From Branchinecta lynchi (Eukaryota; Arthropoda; Branchiopoda; Anostraca; Branchinectidae), in assembly GCA_023053575.1 (NCBI GenBank), contig JAKZAP010000008.1, positions 5,722,715 to 5,786,714 of the forward strand: a stretch of 64,000 nucleotides of DNA, written 5' to 3'. The notes under the pieces were generated by a model. That model had not been told where the DNA came from and did not search any database. It saw only the letters and a program-made list of their open reading frames with translations. Shown here one piece after another: positions 9,230-19,959 of this stretch. The position numbers and the translations under genes are program-made. Position 1 is the stretch's first letter. Every line of letters begins with the position of its first letter.

Positions 9230-9430
9230 TCGAGTCGACTCCCGACGCAAACGAGCGGAGGTGGAGCTTACCCGGGACATCAAAAGTCGTTACCTCTACA
9301 GAGAAGGTGTAACGCAGTAAACCACCGAGGAAGAAAAATCGAATGGAGGCAGAAGCGATAAGCCCGTTCACACTGGACTGGACGCGGAAACAGCGGTTGC
9401 CGGCTCATCGATTCAGACAATCTTTCGGGG
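9230..9430 (-). promoter_or_regulatory. CpG-rich patch, candidate kindlin promoter and leader exon
   Basis: About 20 CpG dinucleotides in 200 bp stand out against a CpG-poor surround. On the minus strand it offers two possible donors, GAG then GTAACG (9293-9288) and CCGG then GTAAGC (9271-9266), either of which could splice to the acceptor at 8527. No TATA box was seen. Assignment to kindlin rests on strand, distance and CpG density only. Confidence 0.4.
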
Positions 9431-10265
9431 GTTGACAAGAAAGTTCAGAAGCAATTAAGAATGTATCAAAATATGCAGAAACTGGCATATGATGCAAAGC
9501 AGATATTACGAATGTGTCAATATCCAGGTATTTGCTCTCAATCATTCCATGTATTTGCTCTCAATTGAGAATACCAGATGAAAACAGGCAGATTCTTAAA
9601 AAAAAATGCTGTGGTTTAGAGGTTTAGTAGGCTGAGTGGAAATGAAGAAATATTAAGCAGATGGACCATTATAGTCTACAATAGGCTTCTATTGTGACAA
9701 ATTAACCAGAAACTATTTTGAATTAAATTAAAAACAAAAACTAGGACTCCTATGTGGGTCCTAGACAAACTGGAGCCCATATGGCAAGGCCTCAGTACGA
9801 AAACCAAAGACTTTTATTTGATGGGAAAATACGCCGTTGACATCGAATTATTTGTAAATAGTGAACTAAAAGACAAAAGAGATAGACCAGGTTGAGGCAA
9901 ACTTTCAATTAACTGCTGAATTGAAATCTAACTTACTAAATCGAAATGTATTCAATTATACATTTGGGAAAAAAAGAAGAAAAACAAAAAATACACACTC
10001 ACCTACTGGTAGCCTATTATTTGGCTGTTCTACTTTTTCACTATTTTCAGTAATCCTCGCCAGCCTTAATTACGTTTGTCTTAGTTTACACTCGTCTGAC
10101 AAAGTTAAAACTAAAGATGTTGAAACTCAATGGGTCATGATTTCAGTGAGTGCGCTTCAAATCCCGGTTTGTCATTGTATGGTTCTCCCCAGAGACATAT
10201 AAAGGAATGTCACAGGGGATTTCATTCTCCGTATTGATGGTCATGGTATACAAAAGCAATTATGA
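9431..10265. other. Unassigned complex DNA
   Basis: No gene was recognised. The ORF at 9921-10202 (93 aa) has no domain. A small inverted repeat (TTGATGGTCAT near 10234, ATGACCATCATCAA near 10265-10278) is present. Confidence 0.4.
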
Positions 10266-10470
10266 ATGACCATCATCAAGTTCACTTTTGTTTTTCACAT
10301 CACTAATCAGACGACACCCCAACACTTCTTTTTCGAATGCTGCATCCCCCAACGAAGAAGCCGTCAACTGAAAAGCTTGTGCGACGAGCTAAAACTCCCG
10401 TACCAATTTCTAGTCATCACCAGTGCCAAACTCCCGCCCAACCAGAATTCAAAATTTTCAAGATCTTGAT
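10266..10470 (+). pseudogene. Possible non-LTR retrotransposon C-terminal relic
   Basis: A 67-codon frame containing HFFFECC, then QRRSRQLKSLCDELKLPY. An H-x3-C followed by an R/L-rich helix and LPY is typical of the last 60-80 residues of some non-LTR polyproteins. There is no upstream C-x2-C, RNase H or RT piece, and the frame shifts near 10440 (QPEFKIFKILIEML continues in another frame). This could be chance. Confidence 0.3.
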
Positions 10471-12258
10471 TGAGATGCTAGTGGAGAACCGAGTCTACTA
10501 AGCAAAACTTCTGACCGAAAACAACCACCACCGATCAACCGAGAAGGCAGAAAGAGATCTACACGAAGTGAAACTCAACGCCATTCAAACCTTATGATGA
10601 TGATGATGACGCCAGCGTCTACTCAAACAAAACCAACGCTATTTCCTTCCCGTGTGAACAGGCCAGAACATGCGCCTCGCTAGTGGCTACGTTTTTTTCT
10701 TCGTAAATGACTCAAACGTGTAACGGCGGAGACCAACAAGTATACACGGCCGACCAAGAAGGCTCTGTGTCGGCCCACCTCCGCTCATTTTTGTCGGAAC
10801 ATTTTTAGTCGTTGGATGGATGAGAGACCATTGTTCTTACTCTTTATTTCTTCTTGCCTTAACTGACAAGCACTATGCAAAATAAACTAACAGCTGGCAT
10901 GAACCAAATGAGCTACAGAGCAGCATCTTGAATGTTGAATAAATAAGCAAATTTGTTTGATATTAACTGGAAAAAAGAATGTCAATGATTATAAAAAAGA
11001 ACAAAGTAATCATGGGGCTCTCCATCCTTTAGCATGAAAATACTGGAAACACATTTAATACTCAGCCTAAAGCTTGCCTAGCCCCTGCCTCCTAGCTAGT
11101 AGCTGATGGTTGACTTTTAAGCCTCTTAAGACTTGCTTTGACAGGGTCAATGGAACTGACGGGGACAAACAGGATGCAGATGCAGTAATCAAAACTCTTC
11201 ATCTACCAGGATATCAAATCAAACTGGTGCATGAAGCTAATTGATCTTTAGCCCCTTCCAAGCCATATTGAATAAGTTACGAAAGTTCAGTTCAGTTCAG
11301 GCTAATACTGTTTCACATAAATTTGTTCATCACCATCATTCAACATTGACCAAGAGATTACCCGCAAACCCATATTGCCAAACGTTTCAAAACTTGAGCT
11401 ACTTTACAAAGTCGAATATAAGGTAAAACATTGAAATTTGAACACACCTGAATTTGGACAAATTGTTCGAAAAATTCGAATCCGATACTGAACTTAATTT
11501 ATTTTTTCATAGCAAAGTGCTAACACTAATAAAATAGATTAGCAAAAGGTTGCAACAGCCGATTACTCAATCACCCCTTGTCGATGCCAATGCTGTAATC
11601 TTTTCACAAGAGAAAATTATAATCAAAGTTTGGCCAAGTTCAACATTTTAATCATTCAGAAATGCTGGAAAAATTTGCCAGGAAAAGGCCAATGTTTCTG
11701 TAGAAGAGGGCTAACATATCAAAGTGACTATAACTAGTAAATGTTAAACCGGTTCTGAAATACTGGGCAATGAATTTTGTTTGTATACTTATGCAAAAAA
11801 AAATTTATACAGACATTGTATTTCATCCCTGTTCGACAACATAAACCTACAGGAGGGGTATCCAACTTCAGACAAGATTTCAAATTTCCAGAGAAGTCTT
11901 TACTTCAGAATAATCTATCTGGCTTAAAAATAAGCCAACAAATATGACAAACAAACGAGATTGAAGCTGATTGAATGGTTTACATATTGGATAAATAAGT
12001 ATTGCTTCAATATTTCTAGTTAACCATATTTTTCTTTTCAAACAAGATCACTTCATTCTAAAGCTTACTTCGATCGACTTACGCAATGATGAAAAAGGCA
12101 GAGTTACCAAAGTCAATAGCCAGAAAATCCCTTTTCAAAGCAGCTTCAAAACAAAGAAAAGGCACAGAATTTGAATAATCTAGGACATATAACTATTGAA
12201 AAAAGCCTCTAGACTGCCAGGACAGCATGTATATTTCATTTTAAAATTCTTGCAGCAA
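10471..12258. other. Unassigned complex DNA
   Basis: A (GAT)n run lies near 10594-10610, and a modestly CpG-rich stretch at about 10640-10805 could be another 5' exon or promoter. The remainder is AT-rich with no recognised coding sequence, RNA gene or mobile element. Confidence 0.4.
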
Positions 12259-12270
12259 CAATCGAGGTAG

Positions 12271-12278
12271 TATAAAAG
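12271..12278 (+). promoter_or_regulatory. TATA-box match TATAAAAG
   Basis: A perfect TATAAAAG followed by a C/A-rich tract (CCCCTCATACCCCCACATAC, 12290 onward). A 63-codon ORF starts at 12547 but has no recognised domain. Without a gene this remains only a motif match. Confidence 0.2.
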
Positions 12279-12884
12279 AGGTCAGGTACCCCTCATACCC
12301 CCACATACCACCACATACCCCTCATAACCAGCTCTCAGAGATAGTTATTCCATGTTCAAATACAAAAGCAGAGCAGCAAACCTTCCACGCCAGAAAGCTT
12401 TATTTTGACAGGAAGAAAAATCCCAGGAGAACTGAGGAAGAGGAACAAAAAAGAAGCAACCCAAGTCCCAGTTGTGTACTACAGAATACCTAGTAGAATA
12501 CCTGGGTTTGTAATTCTGGTTGTCTTAAAGGATAGGTCTCTATCATTTGAAAAGAAAATACTGTTTTGACTCAATTGTTCTCTCACAACCTCAGACTTCA
12601 AAGTTGTTTGTGAGAGAACTTATGACACAGCCTGGAAATAAGTACAAGGAATGCACAAGAAAATACCAACCTTATTTCCGAGACTATGACGTCTTCAAAA
12701 GAGTTTCTGGTCAATCAGTAAAAGCATATTGCTCATAAAAAAAAGAACTACGGATTTATTTTTTATTTGGGTGTAACTGAGAGACTGACAAGTAAACAAC
12801 TGTCAACTGCTTGTGGAAATATCAAGTGGTATGTCTTCGTAGGTAGCCATCAAATTTTGGAGGGTTGGAACTTGGAATTTGCCT
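12279..12884. other. Unassigned sequence up to the assembly gap
   Basis: Includes a short imperfect tandem of CCCCTCATA/CCACATA (about 12290-12326) and a 63-aa ORF at 12547-12738 without known domain. No satellite units are visible before the gap, so the true border between complex DNA and the array is hidden. Confidence 0.45.
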
Positions 12885-12984
12885 NNNNNNNNNNNNNNNN
12901 NNNNNNNNNNNNNNNNNNNNNNNNNNNNNNNNNNNNNNNNNNNNNNNNNNNNNNNNNNNNNNNNNNNNNNNNNNNNNNNNNNNN
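12885..12984. other. Assembly gap, 100 N
   Basis: Exactly 100 N, the customary placeholder for a gap of unknown size. The physical linkage between the kindlin side and the satellite array rests on scaffolding, not on read-through sequence. Confidence 0.98.
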
Positions 12985-13194
12985 TCACAAGGTTTGTTTT
13001 CCCACTAGGTTTGTTTCCCCACAAGGTTTGTTTTCTCACAAGGTTTGTTTTCCCACAAGGTTCGTTTTCCCACAAGGTTTGTTTTCCCACAAGGTTTGTT
13101 TTGCCACAAGGTTGGTTTTCCAGAAAGGTTTGTTTCCCCACAAGGTTGGTTTTCCCACAAGGTTTGTTTTCCGCAGGGTTTGTTTTCCCACAAG
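12985..13194 (-). repeat. Satellite block 1 (minus orientation)
   Basis: Reads AAGGTTTGTTTTCCCAC on the plus strand. It is truncated by the gap on the left and ends at a tail-to-tail switch CCCACAAG/CGAACCTTTT. Confidence 0.9.
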
Positions 13195-14316
13195 CGAACC
13201 TTTTGGGAAAACCAACACAGTGGGAAAACAAACCTTGTGGGAAAACAAACCTTGCGGAAAAACCAACCTTGGGGGAAAACAAAACTTGTGGGAAAACAAA
13301 CCTTGTGGGAAAACCAACCTAGTGGGAAAAACAACCTAGTGGGAAAACAAACCTTGTGAGAAAACAACCTTGTGGGAAAACCAACCTTATGGGGAAAGCA
13401 ACCCTGCGGGAAAACCAACCTTGTGGGAAAACCAACTTTGTGGGAAAGCGAACCTTTTGGGAAAACCAACACAGTGGGAAAACAAACCTTGTGGGAAAAC
13501 CAACCTTCCGGGAAAACCAACTTTGGGGGAACAAACCTTGTGGGAAAACAAACCTTGTGGGGAAACAAACCTAGTGGGAAAACAAACCTTGTGAGAAAAC
13601 AATCCTTGTGGGAAAACAAACCTTGTGGGGAAACAAACCTTGCGGGAAAACTAACCTTGTGGGAAAACAAACCCTGCGGGAAAACCAACCTTGTGGGAAA
13701 ACCAACCTTGTGGGGAAACAAACCTTTTGGGAAAAACCAACCTTGTGGGAAAACAATGCTTGTGTTAAAACAAACCTTGTGGGTAAACAAACCTTGTGAG
13801 AAAACAAACCTTGTGGGGAAACAAACCTAGTGGGAAAACAAACCTTGTGAGAAAACAAACCTTGTGGGAAAACCAACCTTATGGGAAAAAAAACCTAGTG
13901 GGAAAACAAACCTTGTGAGGAAACAAACTTTTCGGGAAAACCAACCTTGTGGGAAAACAAACCTTGTGGGAAAACAAGCCTTGTGGGAAAACCAACCTAG
14001 TGGGAAAACAAACCTTGTGAGAAAACCAACCTTGTGGGAAAACCAACCTTATGGGGAAACAAACCCTGCGGGAAAACCAACCTTGTGGGAAAACAAACCT
14101 TGTGAGAAAACAATCCTTGTGGGAAAACAAACCTTGTGGGGAAACAAACCTTGTGGGGAAACAAACCTTGTGGGAAAACTAACCTTGTGGGAAAACAGAC
14201 CTTGCGGGAAAACTAACCTTGTGGGAAAACAAACCCTGCGGGAAAACCAACCTTGTGGGAAAACCAACCTTGTGGGGAAACAAACCTTTCGGGAAAACCA
14301 ACCTAGTGGGAAAACC
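13195..14316 (+). repeat. Satellite block 2 (plus orientation)
   Basis: Reads GGGAAAACAAACCTTGT. It ends at a head-to-head switch, GGGAAAACC/ACAAGGTTGG, near 14316. Confidence 0.9.
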
Positions 14317-15000
14317 ACAAGGTTGGTTTTCCCGCAGGGTTGCTTTCAGCATAAGGTTTGTTTTCCCACAAGGTTTGTTCTAACACAAGGTTTGTTTCCC
14401 CACAAGGTTTGTTTTCCCACAAGGATTGTTTTCTCACAAGGTTTGTTTTCCCACAAGGTTGGTTTTCCCGCAGGGTTTGTTTTCCCACAAGGTTTGTTTT
14501 AACACAAGCATTGTTTTCCCACAAGGTTTGTTTTCCCACAAGGTTGGTTTTCCCAAAAGGTTTGTTTCCCCACAAGGTTGGTATTCCCACAAGGTTGGTT
14601 TTCCCGCAGGGTTTGTTTTCCCACAAGGTTAGTTTTCCCGCAAGGTTTGTTTCCCCACAAGGTTTGTTTTCCCACAAGGATTGTTTTCTCACAAGGTTTG
14701 TTTTCCCACTAGGTTTGTTTCCCCACAAGGTTTGTTTTCCCACAAGGTTTGTTTTCCCCCAAGGTTGGTTTTCCCGAAAGGTTGGTTTTCCCACAAGGTT
14801 TGTTTTCCCACTGTGTTGGTTTTCCCAAAAGGTTCGCTTTCCCACAAGTTCTCCCACAAGGTTTTGGTGGGTTGTTCTCCCACAAGGTTTGTTTTCCCAC
14901 TGTGTTGGTTTTCCCAAAAGGTTCGCTTTCCCACAAGGTTGGTTTTCCCACAAGGTTGGTTTTCCCGCAGGGTTTTTTTCCCCATAAGATTTGTTTTCCC
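14317..15000 (-). repeat. Satellite block 3 (minus orientation)
   Basis: Begins with a variant, GGGTTGCTTTCAGCATAAGG, whose inverse reappears in block 4. A non-canonical stretch CCCACAAGTTCTCCCACAAG followed by GTTTTGGTGGGTTG lies at about 14840-14875. Confidence 0.85.
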
Positions 15001-15048
15001 AACAAACCTTATGCTGAAAGCAACCCTGCGAGAAAACCAACCTTGTGG
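15001..15048 (+). repeat. Satellite block 4, 48-bp inverted islet
   Basis: AACAAACCTTATGCTGAAAG onward, about 2.8 units in plus orientation inside minus-orientation sequence. A copy of the same islet sits at 17624-17671. Confidence 0.85.
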
Positions 15049-15808
15049 TTTTCCCACTAGGTTGGTTTTCCCGAAAGGTTTGTTTCCCCACAAGGTTGGT
15101 TTTCCCACAAGGTTGGTTTTCCCGCAGGGTTTGTTTTCCCACAAGGTTAGTTTTCCCGCAAGGTCTGTTTTCCCACAAGGTTAGTTTTCCCACAAGGTTT
15201 GTTTTCCCACTAGGTTTGTTTCCCCGCAAGGTTCGCTTTCCCAAAAGGGTGGTTTTCCCACAATGTTTGTTTTCTCACAAGGTTTGTTTTCCCACAAGGT
15301 TGGTTTTCCCGAAAGGTTTGTTTCCCCACAAGGTTGGTTTTCCCACAAGGCTGGTTTTCCCGCAGGGTTTGTTTTCCCACAAGGTTAGTTTTCCCGCAAG
15401 GTTTTTTTTCCCACAAGGTTAGTTTTCCCACAAGGTTTTTTTCCCCACAAGGTTTGTTTCCCCACAAGGTTTGTTTTCTCACAAGGATTGTTTTCTCACA
15501 AGGTTTGTTTTCCCACTGTGTTGGTTTTCCCAAGAGGTTCGCTTTCCCGCAAGGTTCGCTTTCCCGCAAGGTTGGTTTTCCCACAAGGTTTGTTTTCTCA
15601 CAAGGTTTGTTTTCCCACTAGGTTTGTTTCCCCACAAGGTTTGTTTTCTCACAAGGTTTGTTTTCCCACAAGGTTCGTTTTCCCACAAGGTTTGTTTTTC
15701 CCACAAGGTTTGTTTTGCCACAAGGTTGGTTTTCCAGAAAGGTTTGTTTCCCCACAAGGTTGGTTTTCCCACAAGGTTTGTTTTCCCGCAGGGTTTGTTT
15801 TCCCACAA
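15049..15808 (-). repeat. Satellite block 5 (minus orientation)
   Basis: Ends at CCCACAAG/CGAACCTTTT, the same junction as at 13194. Confidence 0.9.
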
Positions 15809-16938
15809 GCGAACCTTTTGGGAAAACCAACACAGTGGGAAAACAAACCTTGTGGGAAAACAAACCTTGCGGAAAAACCAACCTTGGGGGAAAACAAAAC
15901 TTGTGGGAAAACAAACCTTGTGGGAAAACCAACCTAGTGGGAAAAACAACCTAGTGGGAAAACAAACCTTGTGAGAAAACAAACCTTGTGGGAAAACCAA
16001 CCTTATGGGGAAAGCAACCCTGCGGGAAAACCAACCTTGTGGGAAAACCAACTTTGTGGGAAAGCGAACCTTTTGGGAAAACCAACACAGTGGGAAAACA
16101 AACCTTGTGGGAAAACCAACCTTCCGGGAAAACCAACTTTGGGGGAAAACAAACCTTGTGGGAAAACAAACCTTGTGGGGAAACAAACCTAGTGGGAAAA
16201 ACAAACCTTGTGAGAAAACAATCCTTGTGGGAAAACAAACCTTGTGGGGAAACAAACCTTGCGGGAAAACTAACCTTGTGGGAAAACAAACCCTGCGGGA
16301 AAACCAACCTTGTGGGAAAACCAACCTTGTGGGGAAACAAACCTTTTGGGAAAACCAACCTTGTGGGAAAACAATGCTTGTGTTAAAACAAACCTTGTGG
16401 GAAAACAAACCTTGTGAGAAAACAAACCTTGTGGGGAAACAAACCTAGTGGGAAAACAAACCTTGTGAGAAAACAAACCTTGTGGGGAAAACCAACCTTA
16501 TGGGAAAAAAAAACCTAGTGGGAAAACAAACCTTGTGAGGAAACAAACTTTTCGGGAAAACCAGCCTTGTGGGAAAACAAACCTTGTGGGAAAACAAGCC
16601 TTGTGGGAAAACCAACCTAGTGGGAAAACAAACCTTGTGAGAAAACCAACCTTGTCGGGAAAACCAACCTTATGGGGAAACAAACCCTGCGGGAAAACCA
16701 ACCTTGTGGGAAAACACACCTTGTGAGAAAACAATCCTTGTGGGAAAACAAACCTTGTGGGGAAACAAACCTTGTGGGGAAACAAACCTTGTGGGAAAAC
16801 TAACCTTGTGGGAAAACAGACCTTGCGGGAAAACTAACCTTGTGGGAAAACAAACCCCTGCGGGAAAACCAACCTTGTGGGAAAACCAACCTTGTGGGGA
16901 AACAAACCTTTCGGGAAAACCAACCTAGTGGGAAAACC
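15809..16938 (+). repeat. Satellite block 6 (plus orientation)
   Basis: Repeats the variant order of block 2 with small indels and ends at the same AAAACC/ACAAGG switch. Confidence 0.9.
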
Positions 16939-17623
16939 ACAAGGTTGGTTTTCCCGCAGGGTTGCTTTCAGCATAAGGTTTGTTTTCCCACAAGGTTTGT
17001 TCTAACACAAGGTTTGTTTCCCCACAAGAATTGTTTTCCCACAAGGATTGTTTTCTCACAAGGTTTGTTTTCCCACAAGGTTGGTTTTCCCGCAGGGTTT
17101 GTTTTCCCACAAGGTTTGTTTTAACACAAGCATTGTTTTCCCACAAGGTTTGTTTTCCCACAAGGTTGGTTTTCCCAAAAGGTTTGTTTCCCCACAAGGT
17201 TGGTATTCCCACAAGGTTGGTTTTCCCGCAGGGTTTGTTTTCCCACAAGGTTAGTTTTCCCGCAAGGTTTGTTTCCCCACAAGGTTTGTTTTCCCACAAG
17301 GATTGTTTTCTCACAAGGTTTGTTTTCCCACTAGGTTTGTTTCCCCACAAGGTTTGTTTTCCCACAAGGTTTGTTTTCCCCCAAGGTTGGTTTTCCCGGA
17401 AGGTTGGTTTTCCCACAAGGTTTGTTTTCCCACTGTGTTGGTTTTCCCAAAAGGTTCGCTTTCCCACAAGTTCTCCCACAAGGTTTTGGTGGGTTGTTCT
17501 CCCACAAGGTTTGTTTTCCCACTGTGTTGGTTTTCCCAAAAGGTTCGCTTTCCCACAAGGTTGGTTTTCCCACAAGGTTGGTTTTCCCGGCAGGGTTTTT
17601 TTCCCCATAAGATTTGTTTTCCC
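16939..17623 (-). repeat. Satellite block 7 (minus orientation)
   Basis: Repeats the variant order of block 3, including the CCCACAAGTTCTCCCACAAG oddity. Confidence 0.85.
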
Positions 17624-17671
17624 AACAAACCTTATGCTGAAAGCAACCCTGCGAGAAAACCAACCTTGTGG
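17624..17671 (+). repeat. Satellite block 8, second 48-bp islet
   Basis: Copy of block 4 with the same two edges, 2,623 bp downstream. Confidence 0.85.
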
Positions 17672-18420
17672 TTTTCCCACTAGGTTGGTTTTCCCGAAAG
17701 GTTTGTTTCCCCACAAGGTTGGTTTTCCCACAAGGTTGGTTTTCCCGCAGGGTTTGTTTTCCCACAAGGTTAGTTTTCCCGCAAGGTCTGTTTTCCCACA
17801 AGGTTAGTTTTCCCACAAGGTTTGTTTCCCCACAAGGTTTGTTTCCCCACAAGGTTTGTTTTCCCACAAGGATTGTTTTCTCACAAGGTTTGTTTTCCCA
17901 CAAGGTTGGTTTTCCCGCAGGGTTTGTTTCCCCATAAGGTTGGTTTTCCCACAAGGTTTGTTTTCTCACAAGGTTGGTTTTCCCACTAGGTTGGTTTTCC
18001 CACAAGGCTTGTTTTCCCACAAGGTTTGTTTTCCCACAAGGTTGGTTTTCCCGAAAGGTTTGTTTCCTCACAAGGTTTGTTTTCCCACTAGGTTTGTTTT
18101 CCCATAAGGTTGGTTTTCCCACAAGGTTTGTTTTCTCACAAGGTTTGTTTTCCCACTAGGTTTGTTTCCCCACAAGGTTTGTTTTCTCACAAGGTTTGTT
18201 TTAACACAAGGTTTGTTTTAACACAAGCATTGTTTTCCCACAAGGTTTGTTTTCCCCCAAGGTTGGTTTTCCCGCAAGGTTGGTTTTCCCACAAGGTTTT
18301 TTTCCCACTGTGTTGGTTTTCCCAAAAGGTTCGCTTTCCCACAAGGTTGGTTTTCCCACAAGGTTGGTTTTCCCGCAGGGTTGCTTTCCCCATAAGGTTG
18401 GTTTTCCCACAAGGTTTGTT

Positions 18421-19660
18421 TTCTCACAAGGTTTGTTTTCCCACTAGGTTGTTTTTCCCACTAGGTTGGTTTTCCCACAAGGTTTGTTTTCCCACAAGCT
18501 TTGTTTTCCCCCAAGGTTGGTTTTCCGGCAAGGTTGGTTTTCCCACAAGGTTTGTTTTCCCACTGTGTTGGTTTTCCCAAAAGGTTCGCTTTCCCGCAAG
18601 GTTGGTTTTCCCACAAGGTTTGTTTCCCCACAAGGTTTGTTTTCCCGTAAGATTTGTTTTCCCACTAGGTTGGTTTTCCCACAAGGTTGGTTTTCCCGCA
18701 GGGTTGCTTTCCCCATAAGGTTGGTTTTCCCACAAGGTTTGTTTTCTCACAAGGTTTGTTTTCCCACTAGGTTGTTTTTCCCACTAGGTTGGTTTTCCCA
18801 CAAGGTTTGTTTTCCCACAAGTTTTGTTTTCCCCGAAGGTTGGTTTTTCCGCAAGGTTGGTTTTCCCACAAGGTTTGTTTTCCCACTGTGTTGGTTTTCC
18901 CAAAAGGTTCGCTTTCCCCACAAGGTTGGTTTTCCCGCAAGGTTTGTTTTAACACAAGCATTGTTTTCCCACAAGGTTTGTTTTCCCCCAAGGTTGGTTT
19001 TCCCGCAAGGTTGGTTTTCCCACAAGGTTTTTTTTCCCACTGTGTTGGTTTTCCCAAAAGGTTCGCTTTCCCACAAGGTTGGTTTTCCCACAAGGTTGGT
19101 TTTCCCGCAGGGTTGCTTTCCCCATAAGGTTGGTTTTCCCACAAGGTTTGTTTTCTCACAAGGTTTGTTTTCCCACTAGGTTGTTTTTCCCACTAGGTTG
19201 GTTTTCCCACAAGGTTTGTTTTCCCACAAGCTTTGTTTTCCCCCAAGGTTGGTTTTCCGGCAAGGTTGGTTTTCCCACAAGGTTTGTTTTCCCACTGTGT
19301 TGGTTTTTCCAAAAGGTTCGCTTTCCCGCAAGGTTGGTTTTCCCACAAGGTTTGTTTCCCCACAATGTTTGTTTTCCCGTAAGATTTGTTTTCCCACTAG
19401 GTTGGTTTTCCCACAAGGTTGGTTTTCCCGCAGGGTTGCTTTCCCCATAAGGTTGGTTTTCCCACAAGGATTGTTTTCTCACAAGGTTTGTTTTCCCACT
19501 AGGTTGTTTTTCCCACTAGGTTGGTTTTCCCACAAGGTTTGTTTTCCCACAAGTTTTGTTTTCCCCCAAGGTTGTTTTTTCCGCAAGGTTGGTTTTCCCA
19601 CAAGGTTTGTTTTCCCACTGTGTTGGTTTTCCCAAAAGGTTCGCTTTCCCCACAAGGTTG
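18421..19660 (-). repeat. 732-bp higher-order repeat
   Basis: The marker TTCTCACAAGG with a nearby CCCACTAGGTTGTTTTTCCC occurs at 18421, 18744, 19153 and 19476, giving spacings 323, 409 and 323 and so a 732-bp period. The second copy is incomplete. Confidence 0.8.
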
Positions 19661-19959
19661 GTTTTCCCACAAGGTTAGTTTTCCCGCAAGGTTTGTTTCC
19701 CCACAAGGTTTGTTTTCCCACAAGGATTGTTTTCTCACAAGGTTTGTTTTCCCACTAGGTTTGTTTCCCCACAAGGTTTGTTTTCACACAAGGTTTGTTT
19801 TCCCCCAAGATTGGTTTTCCCGCAAGGTTTGTTTTCCCACAAGCTTTGTTTTCCCCCAAGGTTGGTTTTCCCGCAACGTTGGTTTTCCCACAAGGTTTGT
19901 TTTCCCACTGTGTTGGTTTTCCCAAAAGGTTCGCTTTCCCGCAAGGTTGGTTTTCCCAC

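Larger units (their letters stand above)
12985..17825. repeat. 2.6-kb higher-order duplication
   Basis: 12985-15205 and 15598-17825 carry the same order of unit variants and the same orientation junctions (13194/15808, 14316/16938, 15001/17624). Offsets of 2,613-2,623 bp differ only by small indels. The order diverges after 15205 and 17825. Confidence 0.85.

Noticed and set aside
9921..10202. 93-aa plus-strand ORF
   Set aside because: No domain and no splice or promoter support.
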